The notes under the pieces: model-generated | The model's input: only the letters and a program-made list of their open reading frames with translations | Database searches by the model: none | Told to the model about the DNA's origin: nothing | Assembly (NCBI GenBank): GCA_001839685.1 | Contig: MLAK01000003.1 | Coordinates: forward strand, 5,604 to 46,394 | Direction: 5' to 3' | DNA: 40,791 nucleotides | DNA from: Tritrichomonas foetus | Lineage: Eukaryota > Parabasalia > Tritrichomonadida > Tritrichomonadidae | Part shown: positions 9,779 to 18,213 of the stretch, in pieces | How the letters are laid out: each line of letters begins with the position of its first letter | Numbering within the stretch: the first letter of the stretch is position 1 | Translations under genes and position numbers: made by a program

Positions 9779-10171
9779 TTAGTGCTTGGCTAAGGCTTCC
9801 TTAACTAATTGACTGCGCTTGGCTTCGAGGTTAGCGTGCTTGAAACGTTGGAAATCGTTCAATTGGAGTTTAGCTTGATTGGCGGCTAAACGTTTGGCCC
9901 ATTTGGTTTGTGTCCATTTTTGGAGAGCACCTTCGCTCTTAATTGCAGCAGCGACGGCTTCTGGAGCAGCAGCACGATCGATCTTGACAACGATATCTGT
10001 AAGGCGGAGGCGCTTGACTGGGATGGTTTGGCGTGATTCGGTTGAATTGACAACATCAATTAAAACGCGCTTGTCATCGATGATATCAACAATAACGACT
10101 GGCTTGTCAGCAAGTGGACCGAATGTAACAACAGCAATGCGGCCGAATTCGACGAATTGTGTGTAAGGCAT
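9779..10171 (-). CDS. RPL14: 60S ribosomal protein eL14
   Basis: The protein is 130 residues with ATG start and TAA stop. The start FVEFGRIAVVTFGPLADK matches the eL14 N-terminal SH3-like (KOW) fold (FVEVGRVAYVSFGP in animals), followed by VVIVDIIDDKRVLID and RLRLTDIVVKID. The C-terminal half carries the family signature WTQTKWAKRL and LNDFQRFKHANLEAKR (TDFDRFKV in animals). It is a structural component of the cytosolic large ribosomal subunit. Codon choice is visibly richer in C and G than in neighbouring genes, as expected for a highly expressed gene. Confidence 0.96.
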   Translation of the reverse strand: MPYTQFVEFGRIAVVTFGPLADKPVVIVDIIDDKRVLIDVVNSTESRQTIPVKRLRLTDIVVKIDRAAAPEAVAAAIKSEGALQKWTQTKWAKRLAANQAKLQLNDFQRFKHANLEAKRSQLVKEALAKH

Positions 10172-10184
10172 GAAAAAGAAAGGA

Positions 10185-10225
10185 AAGGTCGACCTTGGAG
10201 GTTACAACGGTTAAATTTGACCTTT
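10185..10225 (-). promoter_or_regulatory. eL14 promoter motifs: GGTCA palindrome and Myb-like core
   Basis: A perfect 12-base palindrome AAGGTCGACCTT lies at 10185-10196, 14 bases before the eL14 ATG. Further upstream, at 10205-10225 on the minus strand, AAAGGTCAAATTT is followed by AACCGTTG, which contains a Myb-type core (CAACGG on the other strand). The motif recurs 580 bases away in front of the HEAT-like gene. Confidence 0.45.
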
Positions 10226-10811
10226 CATATTTCAATTTATTTATATTCTAATTGGTGTTTTTCTTTTGAAGATAAAGATTCTGTCTAAAAAAAAGTATAT
10301 AAAACACATTTTTGTTATTGTTCACGCGGATATCCAGGGTTTAAAAAAATTATACCCATGTTTTGAGAAAAATCCTAATATTTAAGGCGACTTTATACAT
10401 TTGAGATAGCCCTACTTCTAAGCATACCTTCTTGTATGCAACTTTAGAACAATAAAATGGATAACACTCTTCAGAAATTCAATCAAAATGATTAATCAAA
10501 ACTGTAATGGTAGTACCGACCAAATAAACTATGAAAAATATCATATTAAGTTGACATGTTTTATTGAGTCACTTTTTGTTAGAAATAGTGAATTTCTTGA
10601 TAAGAGAAAAGAAATACATAAATAGGTTCTTACTTAAAATTGGCAGTGATACTTTAAACTACAAATATATCGAAGAAGAGGGAAAAAGAGAGGGAAAATA
10701 CGAATATCATATTCAAGATTTAAGTAAATAACATCATTTGTGAGTTCAAAACTGCTGAAGTCAATATATATCGAAATAATCACATATATAAACATTAAAT
10801 ATGAACCAATT
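10226..10811. other. intergenic region, nothing recognised
   Basis: AT-rich sequence between the eL14 upstream motifs and the end of the broken Gln-rich gene. I see no credible gene or repeat. A 96-residue frame reaching into it has no recognisable content and overlaps the neighbouring locus. Confidence 0.5.
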
Positions 10812-11780
10812 CTAATAACTGGTCGAATAATCAAAGAATTCGTCACAGTTTCCAAATGAAAAATCGCATAATTCATTCGGATCATAATGATCATTAAATT
10901 CTTCAAATAAGCTTTCAGTTTCACCTGTTGATGACGTAATAATTTGGTTGATCAAAGATGGCTCATTGTTGGTTTTAATGGAATCTTCACGTGAAGCTTT
11001 TTCAGTTTGGTCATTTTGTGGTAAATCATATGTTTGAAGATTTGACTTCATATTAATTGATTTATTTGTCTTATTTAATTGTGAGTAATATGATTTGTTA
11101 TTTGAATTGATATTTTTGGGCATGTTTATTAGAACTTGTGGCCAAATATGTGGTATAGTCATTATTTGTGGAGTTTGTTGAGGAAATGTTTGAGCTAACA
11201 TATTTTGTTGTTGTAAATGCTGCTACAGCAACTGCTGTTGCTGTTGTTGTTAGATCTGTCTTTGTTGTGGAGAAATGATTTGTTCAGGTGTAATATTTTC
11301 AAGTGATTTTGATATATCTGGATTGGATGGTGAAGGATTTGTTGTGTTAAATATTGGGTTGTTTGGAAGAGCTGTTGGAAGCTTCCAATCTCTTCCATCA
11401 AAAATAGAATAATTCATCAAAAATGTCATTTCCTTGTGGAAGTCTTCAATACACATAATAAGCAGATTTTTGTGTCTTGGTGCTAAATAGATTCTTGAAC
11501 TTAAATTTCCAAGACCTGGAAATAATTTATTCGCATTTCTAACAATTGCAGTCAATGATTTTGTAGTCACAGTCTTTGACTCATTATTTACTAAAACTTG
11601 TCGTTGATATATTTCGTCATGCAAATAATGAGTGAATGTCGCGCGAACTGCTAATAATTTGTTAACTTCCATTTTATCTTGATTTGACTCGGTTTCGGCA
11701 ATGTATTTCTTGCATTCAGCTTTTGTCCATGTCTAAGGAATTCCCCAGATAGAATCCGGGGGATTTCTTCGAGAAGACAT
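10812..11780 (-). pseudogene. Gln/Asn-rich gene with three in-frame stop codons
   Basis: One reading frame runs from ATG at 11778-11780 to a TAG at 10812-10814 (322 codons), broken by TAG at 11733-11735, TAA at 11250-11252 and TAG at 11223-11225. All three pieces are in the same frame. The first stop follows SIWGIP and precedes TWTKAECKKYIA. The other two sit inside a glutamine tract (QQRQI stop QQQQQQLL stop QHLQQQ). Each stop is one C-to-T change from CAG or CAA. The N-terminal part looks like a folded helical domain (VRATFTHYLHDEIYQRQ, RIYLAPRHKNLLIMCIEDF). The C-terminal half is Asn/Gln/Ser-rich with an acidic end (FEEFNDHYDPNELCDF), like a transcription regulator. The family is not recognised. 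It is either a recent pseudogene or a gene with read-through. Confidence 0.6.
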
Positions 11781-12125
11781 CACTAAAAAATATCAAAGAC
11801 TTATTTGAGAACACCTTTTTGAAATTTCTATATCATCTCAAAAATTGAATTAGAAACAAATGATTGAATTGCTTGAAATTTTCCATTAATGTCACATTTC
11901 TTGTGAACTGCTCACAGCTACCAAATCACGAACCAAATGCTTACCAACCCTATTTTCCGCGAATGTTATTATTTCTTTTCTTTCTGACTGAAAGAAATAT
12001 GTTAGAGAAAGACGTGATTGATGAAGAAAGAATCAATTTGAAATGTAGATTTTGATAGGATTACTTTTATAGTCAAATGGCATGGTCAATTAAAATTTGT
12101 CATTTATCGTCAAAATCTTTCGGAA
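11781..12125. other. intergenic region between divergent genes
   Basis: 345 bases between the broken Gln-rich gene and the second cullin. I see no gene. It contains TCATTT at 12100-12105, 20 bases before the cullin ATG. Confidence 0.5.
12100..12105 (+). promoter_or_regulatory. candidate initiator TCATTT
   Basis: Matches the trichomonad Inr and would give a leader of about 24 bases for the cullin starting at 12126. Confidence 0.45.
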
Positions 12126-14168
12126 ATGGATTCTGAAAGCCAAAATATTTTCTTCAGCAACGAAATTTTGACTCCTCCGCCTTTACAACCAAAAGAAGAC
12201 CTATCGATAACGAAAACTCCCGAACAACTCTATGAAATAATTTCCAATTTGATTCATGATTTGCTTTTGAATGGAAATACAAACGATATCGGATTTGCCT
12301 CAGAAGCATTAAAAGCATATAATAAGACTAGCCATACAGAAAATATTTACCCTTTAGTTATTCAACAATTGACTGATTTTTATCAGGATATCATCAACAA
12401 TAGATTAGAAAACCCATTAACATTGAATTCATTTATAAATATATTCAATTATATCATAGAGTCAATCGAAAATTTATCAAAATTATTTGAAGATATATCA
12501 AAATTTAATTTAGGTGGATTTACTGTGAATAACATTGCTTATAAATTCATCAAAGATGAATTATTACAAAATGAAACACTTACAAATGCAATTTATTCCA
12601 TTATTGCTGAAAATTATGAAGATTTTCGATTAAATAAAAGTGTGAATCCAAATTTTGTCGATTTTGTGAAAATTATTCTCCATTTTAAAATGGAAAATGA
12701 AATAACAAATGCTTTACTCCCTTCAGTCAGTAAAGAAATGACAGATACAATTCCAACTTCATCGGCTTCAGTTTTTCTCACAAATGTGACTGATAAAATT
12801 CGAAATGAAGTGGAATTATTTAATGTTTTCCCTTTAGAAATCAGTAAAGTCTTACTTTTACCTGTTCGTATTTGTTTGTATTCAAAAGCTCTTCATTTAT
12901 GTCTGGAAAGATTTACTGAAGAAATTCTTTCGGAGAAAAATTTTCAAGCCTTGTCGATTTTATCATCTTTAGTGAGTGAATTACACGATAGAAAACTAAA
13001 TGATCAATTTATTCAAATTCTTTCTGAATCTGCAATACGAACTACTTCTGCTGCTATTAATAGAAACTCAGTGGCTTGCATTCCAGAATTAGTAGAAATT
13101 CACAAATTATATTCCAGTTTAGTTTCTTCATATTTTATCCCTCAAGCTGATTATTGTCTTAAATATTTTAAAGGATGTGTTGTTACTTCATGTAATAGAA
13201 TTGCTTATTTAGCATCAAGGTATATTCATCAGCAAATTCAACAAAATGATAGTTCCTTTATTTCCAAAATTCGTGAAATTAATCTTTTTTTGAAAGAGCT
13301 TGATTCTAATTCTTATTTATTTACTTGCTTTAGACAGTTTTTAGGCTTAAGAATGATTAATTACTATCCTGAGTTTCCTATGACTGAATCTCAACTCCTT
13401 CAAGAAATGAGAACAGTATTTTCAAATGATCAAATCGAAATGTTGAATCATATGCATACTGATTTAAAGGAATGTATTAATACATGCTCAACATTTAGCA
13501 ATAATGATTTAAATTTAACTTCTAAAATTGTAATTATGTCTGTTGAAATATGGCCACCTTATCCACATATTAAATTAGTTGTTGATGATGAAATTTTAAA
13601 GATACGTTCAGATTTTGAAAACTTTTATACGACAAAATTTGCTGGACGTAAATTAACATGGATGGATACCTTAGAAACATGTGTTTTTATATATCAAGGA
13701 TGTAGTATTGTTGCATCAACACTTCAATATGTTGCATTGAAGTGCTTACTAAATGGAAAGGATTTAATTGATTATGGAATTCCTCAAGAACATCGAACTG
13801 AAATTATTTCTAGTTTGAATAGAGCAGGATTAATTGTAAGAAGAGGTGGAAAAATCACATTTCCAAAATTAAAAGCTTCTCGAAAAACAATGAGAATAAA
13901 TACTCTCACAATTAGCTTTCCAACAAGATGCCCTGAAAAAAGTGATGAAGAAATCTTTGAATTACAAAGAAAACATATTGAAAATGCTGTGATGCGAACA
14001 TTGAAAAAAGAAAATGAATTAACCTATCCGCAACTTTATCGTGAAACTCAAGATCTTCTTAAATTTCCTTTGTATGAAAAATCATTTAAATCCTGTTTAT
14101 CAAAATTACTTGCACTGGATTTGATAGTGAAAGGCAATGACAAGATTTATCGGTATTTCCCTGTATAA
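12126..14168 (+). CDS. cullin-family protein (second of two)
   Basis: This 680-residue protein is helical in its first 450 residues. It then has the cullin homology region: the linker EIWPPYPHIKL, the strongly conserved GRKLTWMDTLETCVF from G507, the helical and winged-helix segments (SLNRAGLIVRRGGKI), and the C-terminal winged helix ending in IYRYFPV. In IENAVMRTLKKENEL, K627 aligns with the cullin neddylation lysine. The role is scaffold of a RING-type E3 ubiquitin ligase. It shares overall design with the cullin at 4644 but is clearly divergent from it, and the GRKL motif is much better kept here. It lacks the Asn-rich insertion. TAA is followed by A, which fits the trichomonad UAAA stop and poly-A overlap. 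Confidence 0.88.
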   Translation: MDSESQNIFFSNEILTPPPLQPKEDLSITKTPEQLYEIISNLIHDLLLNGNTNDIGFASEALKAYNKTSHTENIYPLVIQQLTDFYQDIINNRLENPLTLNSFINIFNYIIESIENLSKLFEDISKFNLGGFTVNNIAYKFIKDELLQNETLTNAIYSIIAENYEDFRLNKSVNPNFVDFVKIILHFKMENEITNALLPSVSKEMTDTIPTSSASVFLTNVTDKIRNEVELFNVFPLEISKVLLLPVRICLYSKALHLCLERFTEEILSEKNFQALSILSSLVSELHDRKLNDQFIQILSESAIRTTSAAINRNSVACIPELVEIHKLYSSLVSSYFIPQADYCLKYFKGCVVTSCNRIAYLASRYIHQQIQQNDSSFISKIREINLFLKELDSNSYLFTCFRQFLGLRMINYYPEFPMTESQLLQEMRTVFSNDQIEMLNHMHTDLKECINTCSTFSNNDLNLTSKIVIMSVEIWPPYPHIKLVVDDEILKIRSDFENFYTTKFAGRKLTWMDTLETCVFIYQGCSIVASTLQYVALKCLLNGKDLIDYGIPQEHRTEIISSLNRAGLIVRRGGKITFPKLKASRKTMRINTLTISFPTRCPEKSDEEIFELQRKHIENAVMRTLKKENELTYPQLYRETQDLLKFPLYEKSFKSCLSKLLALDLIVKGNDKIYRYFPV

Positions 14169-14730
14169 AATTTATTTGTTATGTAAACTATTTATCTTTC
14201 TTTCCTAAATTCTAGTATTCCTCCTTTATTTTTCCTGTGTTTTCTTATCTAAATCTGATAAATCAATATTTTTATTTATATTAATATAAAAATATGATTT
14301 CGAATTTCCAAAACTCGGTAATAGAGACCTTTTAAATAACTGTTAGCATAATCATTTATTATTTATGTATATCAATAAAATAAATTTCATTTTCATTGAC
14401 TGATATCTAATTATTCTCAACCTGTGCATTTCTGCTCACTACCAAGAACTCATGGAGTTTTAAATAATCTTTTCCTGTTGATCCTACCAATAAAAAGTTT
14501 TCATTGAATGAAAAATCCCCAAACACTCAAATCTATATATTCCTTATCTTTTATGAGTGAAATAGTGTTTGACCGATTTCTTTCATATATGGATTATAAT
14601 AAAATGTGTTCTTAATTCTAGACTGAAAATTGGTTTTCATCGAATTTAAATGATTTTTCCAATTCTTATAGTATTCATAAAAAACTTTTGGCGTGTTCAT
14701 TCTAAATTATATTCGCTTCACTGGGTTTTT
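14169..14730. other. non-coding region after the second cullin
   Basis: AT-rich sequence with no intact gene. A near-palindromic AT stretch (ATATTTTTAT ... ATATAAAAATAT) lies at about 14266-14296. The right part may belong to the decayed gene that follows. Confidence 0.4.
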
Positions 14731-14739
14731 TCATTATTA

Positions 14740-15150
14740 AACGAAGGAATATAAACGCATTGTTTATGATAAAAGTGTTGTCACTGTAAGTTATTCTTCA
14801 ATCAATAATCTCTATTCTGAATGTATTGCTGTTGATCTTGATGATAATACTGAATTTTTCATTAAGAATGATGATAATAGTTGGATATGTTATGATTTCC
14901 GATAAAAGAATTGGGTCAACTCATAATAGAATCTCGGCATGACTATCACGATTGTCACTTTCTAAAATGGTCTGTTGAATGAAATTTCAAAAAGCACCAA
15001 TGAATATTTCCAAAAAACTCGTCTGTGTATCAAAAGGCATGAAACTAATGGAATATTTTTAAAAAGTATTGGCTTCGGAATTTTCAGCATGATCATTCAC
15101 AGATAGTCGTAATTTTCCTAATACAATCGGGGTGATTGATGCGAATGGAA
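14740..15150 (+). pseudogene. decayed discoidin-like (F5/8 type C-like) domain gene
   Basis: Frame from about 14741 reads KEYKRIVYDKSVVTVSYSS, then ECIAVDLDDNTEFF and NSWICYDFR before a stop at 14903. After frame changes it continues as THNRIS, HFLKWSVE and EISKSTNEYF. The order VT-S-S / NSWICYDF / THY-I / HLKSW-E-S is what I recall from discoidin-like domains in the large trichomonad families that often carry BTB or ankyrin repeats. Several stops and frameshifts show it is dead. The beginning and end are eroded, so the coordinates are approximate. Confidence 0.45.
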
Positions 15151-15188
15151 ATGAGATCTAGAATGTAAGTAGGTGAAAACCTTATCTT

Positions 15189-15253
15189 TACCTTAGGAAT
15201 AATGAAAAATCTCTATTTTATATTATTTAATATCTTTCATTATTCCTAAGGTA
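15189..15253. repeat. perfect 19-bp inverted repeat (hairpin)
   Basis: TACCTTAGGAATAATGAAA at 15189-15207 has its exact reverse complement at 15235-15253, with a 27-base AT-rich loop. It is not near a gene end. Confidence 0.9.
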
Positions 15254-15289
15254 TAACTCTAACATTATTAAACCCCGAACACAATTGTC

Positions 15290-15391
15290 TTGTAAAAAAT
15301 GAAAAATTAGTTACGATTATTAAATTCCTAATTATTCTCATTTTTTCATTTATTACAAGACACGACTATTAAATTCCTAATTATTCTCATT
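15290..15391. repeat. overlapping inverted and 30-bp direct repeats
   Basis: A 30-bp unit containing TTAAATTCCTAATTATTCTC occurs at 15313-15342 and again at 15362-15391 with one mismatch. The first copy lies inside an imperfect inverted repeat whose arms start with CTTGTAA (about 15290) and end with TTACAAG (about 15359). Confidence 0.8.
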
Positions 15392-15538
15392 CTTATCTGG
15401 AATAATGTTGGTGATGGCGTTATGAGATAAACAAGAAATATATCTATACGCATAACACCCACATATATTTATAAACAAGAATAAATAAATTTAATAATGT
15501 ATATATAGAAGAATAAAATAACCCGAAATTACAAACAT

Positions 15539-16039
15539 TTATGAAGACCACCCGAGTGGTTGATTTCGCGCATTGCCACGATTTTGGCTTTGAGTTTGTC
15601 GCTTAACTTGTAAACGACTTTGTGCAGCACGTTTAGTACTAATATTTCCATTCAAACTTGGATTTAAACTCCTTTGATGTCTTAATTCATTTTCACGTGC
15701 CTGCTGCTGTGCAAGAGTCAAACCATCCATGATATTTCCACGTGGTAAAGTTAAAGAGAGATTTCCTTGACTCCTTGCATCACCAACATTAGTATTATGA
15801 GTATTGTTGATACTACCATTATTGTTACGATTGGTAGATGGGTTTCTATTGTTCAGATTATGATCAATTTCTGTTCTTTTGAAAGACATTGTTTGTGACA
15901 TATCTGTTCGAGACATTGGGTGAATGATTATATTTGATTGCTGTGATTGTGATTCTCTGATTATGGGAGCATTAAGTATCTGCGTTGATGGATTGTTTTG
16001 TGCCTCTTCATGATTTGGTTCAGTAAAAGAAACAGTCGT
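15539..16039 (-). pseudogene. in-frame 3' continuation of the SWIM-RING gene after a TGA
   Basis: Directly after the TGA at 16040-16042 the same frame stays open for 166 codons to a TAA at 15539. It reads TTVSFTEPNHEEAQ onward, then a Gln/Asn/Ser-rich low-complexity tail like that just before the TGA. An internal ATG at 15916 would allow only a 125-residue protein with no recognisable domain. It is best explained as the original C-terminus of the upstream gene. Confidence 0.65.
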
Positions 16040-18079
16040 TCAGTGGTAGCTTGAATTGTTCATGTGCTCGAATGATCCTGATGAACGAGTGTTTTGGTGA
16101 GTTTCAGTTCTTGTTCCACTTCGTTGTGAATTTGTTGGCATTGTTGCAGCCATGGCAGCAGCTGGTGTTGGAATTGCAATTATTGCCGCTGGTGAATCAT
16201 TGGAACTATTTGAGTTCCTATTATTCGAATTAACTTGCTCAAGCATGCTCCTTGTTCCATTTGCATCATTTCGATTCATAAAACTCGAATTCGAATTCGA
16301 GATAGAAGCAGAAATATTGTCATTATGATCAATTGAAGTTATAGAGTATCTAGTTAAAGAAGTTGTTACTGTATTCAACGAATTTGTTGTTGAATTATTT
16401 AATGCTGTTGAGTTATTTAATGCTGTTGAGTTATTTAATGCTGTTGAGTTATTTAATGAAGTTATTGTCAAACTTGATGTTTGAGGAAAGTTGGAGTGAT
16501 TAGTTGAGCCNGAAGTTATAGAGTATCTAGTTAAAGAAGTTGTTACTGTATTCAACGAATTTGTTGTTGAATTATTTAATGCTGTTGAGTTATTTAATGC
16601 TGTTGAGTTATTTAATGAAGTTATTGTCAAACTTGATGTTTGAGGAAAGTTGGAGTGATTAGTTGAGCCAATTTGAAGGTCATTAGATCTTCTTGCTTCC
16701 CTTTGGAGAGTGTTTTGTTCAATCATTCGTGGTCTCACGCCAGAATCAACTGAGGTGTCAAAAACTGGAAGTCTCACTCGAAGAACTGGTTCAACAACAC
16801 GGCCACGAGAATCTCGAGTTTCCCGGCGAGGTTTTGCACCAGCTTTAACTTGCGCTTCAATAACTGCTTTGATTCGACGTTGATGGTCTTGCAAACGTGC
16901 CATTTCACTATCCAGTTCCGCACGGGCTACTGCTAAAAATCCTTCAATTTCACCGAGTTGGGCAGTTACATTATTAACTTCACGCTGTGAAGCTTGCAAA
17001 ATTCGATCTGCTTCATCACGAAGTGCATCTCTGTCATAATGTCGGCCACCACCATTTATATTTCCTATTCTTTGTTGATTATTCAAATCAGCTAAATTAG
17101 TATTATTACGATGATTCTGATTTTGACCATTCTGACTATGAAAATCATTATTATTATTGTTATTATGGTTGTAATCATATGAAAGATTAGAATTCTGATG
17201 GTAATTTTCTTCAAGTTCACGTCGAAGTTGAGCTAGGTAACTTTCTTCTGGATTAACTCCAAATATTTCTGAAAATTCGTCTGAAATTGATCGATGGTTA
17301 TTTCTATTTTCATGATTATTTGTTTGATGAATATGCGAAAGTTGTGAAGTTGCTTGATTTCCACTTCTTTGGCTTGTCGGATTTTGTAAAGGTTTAGTTT
17401 TTGATAATTCTGTTTTTGGTCTTTTTTCAACATTATTTTTTTCTGGAGCATCACTTGTGTCTGGTTGATCCATTTGGATCCTACAAAGTGGACAAGTTCC
17501 ATGCTCACCTTCTGAATTTCTAGATTTTATCCATTCCAGAACGCAACTTGCGTGAAAATTTCCACCACATCCAAAAGAACACCATGCAACTTCATTTAGT
17601 GGACATTCTGAGAGAGAGTCATAACAAATTGGACAAAGGTCTTCTTCAGCTATTGGAATTCTTCCAACTTTTTGCTTTCTTTCAATTTTTGGAGATGGCA
17701 ATTTTGTATCTGGCTGAGGAGGAGGAGGGGGAGGCCTCGTTCGTCGACCAATATATCTGTGTTCAAGTATCGATGTTATTTGATTTTCGGACAATGTTCT
17801 TTGGAAAAGCATATCGCTATCTTTTGGAACTTTGAAATACCTGATCATAACGTAAAGGATATGAACACATATATCTTGCGATCCGCACGTGCAAAGCTGT
17901 GCTGATCCAATAGATACTGTGTATATCGTTCCTGCTCGTGTCGACGGATATATTTGCTTCACTCTGAATTTTGTTGGCCCACATGGCTCTAAAAGAAATC
18001 GGACTTCTTGACGATGAATTCTTCCAATTGCTCGTATGACATCTGCGCGAGGACGGGATAGTGGATTGGATCCACGCAT
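16040..18079 (-). CDS. SWIM and RING zinc-finger E3 ubiquitin ligase
   Basis: The start is the ATG at 18079; the codon before it in the open frame is TTG. A SWIM zinc finger lies at C63-x-C65 ... C71-x-H73. A RING-type finger follows: C149-x2-C152, C167-x3-C171, H176-x2-C179, C196-x2-C199 with the CGGNFH core, the ZSWIM2/MEX-like arrangement. Residues about 346 to 416 are probably a coiled coil (DALRDEADRILQASQRE, LDSEMARLQDHQRRIK). The remainder is Asn/Ser/Thr-rich with LNNSTA hexapeptide repeats. It should transfer ubiquitin from an E2 to substrate; SWIM may bind DNA or protein. The frame is interrupted by TGA at 16040 and contains one N at 16511, where about 59 codons are duplicated, probably by assembly. 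Confidence 0.82.
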   Translation of the reverse strand: MRGSNPLSRPRADVIRAIGRIHRQEVRFLLEPCGPTKFRVKQIYPSTRAGTIYTVSIGSAQLCTCGSQDICVHILYVMIRYFKVPKDSDMLFQRTLSENQITSILEHRYIGRRTRPPPPPPQPDTKLPSPKIERKQKVGRIPIAEEDLCPICYDSLSECPLNEVAWCSFGCGGNFHASCVLEWIKSRNSEGEHGTCPLCRIQMDQPDTSDAPEKNNVEKRPKTELSKTKPLQNPTSQRSGNQATSQLSHIHQTNNHENRNNHRSISDEFSEIFGVNPEESYLAQLRRELEENYHQNSNLSYDYNHNNNNNNDFHSQNGQNQNHRNNTNLADLNNQQRIGNINGGGRHYDRDALRDEADRILQASQREVNNVTAQLGEIEGFLAVARAELDSEMARLQDHQRRIKAVIEAQVKAGAKPRRETRDSRGRVVEPVLRVRLPVFDTSVDSGVRPRMIEQNTLQREARRSNDLQIGSTNHSNFPQTSSLTITSLNNSTALNNSTALNNSTTNSLNTVTTSLTRYSITXGSTNHSNFPQTSSLTITSLNNSTALNNSTALNNSTALNNSTTNSLNTVTTSLTRYSITSIDHNDNISASISNSNSSFMNRNDANGTRSMLEQVNSNNRNSNSSNDSPAAIIAIPTPAAAMAATMPTNSQRSGTRTETHQNTRSSGSFEHMNNSSYH
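16335..16669. repeat. near-identical tandem duplication flanking an assembly N
   Basis: Positions 16335-16510 (176 bases) and 16512-16669 (158 bases) are the same sequence, joined by a single N at 16511. The only difference I see is one extra 18-base unit, TTATTTAATGCTGTTGAG, in the first copy. Within each copy that unit repeats in tandem. Confidence 0.92.
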
Positions 18080-18213
18080 CAAAAAGTTTACAAAAAACGA
18101 CTTTTCAATATTCAGAAAAAGTTGGAGATTTTGGAGAACGTTTAATATTCAAATTTCAGAAGAATAATTCAGATGATTTTGATCGTTACATCGTATTGAA
18201 AAAGTTGTCAGTA

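Noticed and set aside
9879..10166. 95-residue plus-strand frame opposite eL14
   Set aside because: Antisense shadow of a strongly conserved ribosomal protein gene.
11864..12055. 63-residue plus-strand frame before the second cullin
   Set aside because: Low-complexity and without family features; sits in the divergent promoter region.
16040..16042. Selenocysteine at the TGA of the SWIM-RING gene
   Set aside because: The position is in low-complexity sequence with no selenoprotein resemblance and no hairpin element recognised downstream.
18061..18213. N-terminal 51 residues of the Cache receptor
   Set aside because: The frame starts with GTG inside the start of the divergent gene; the first ATG is at 18214.
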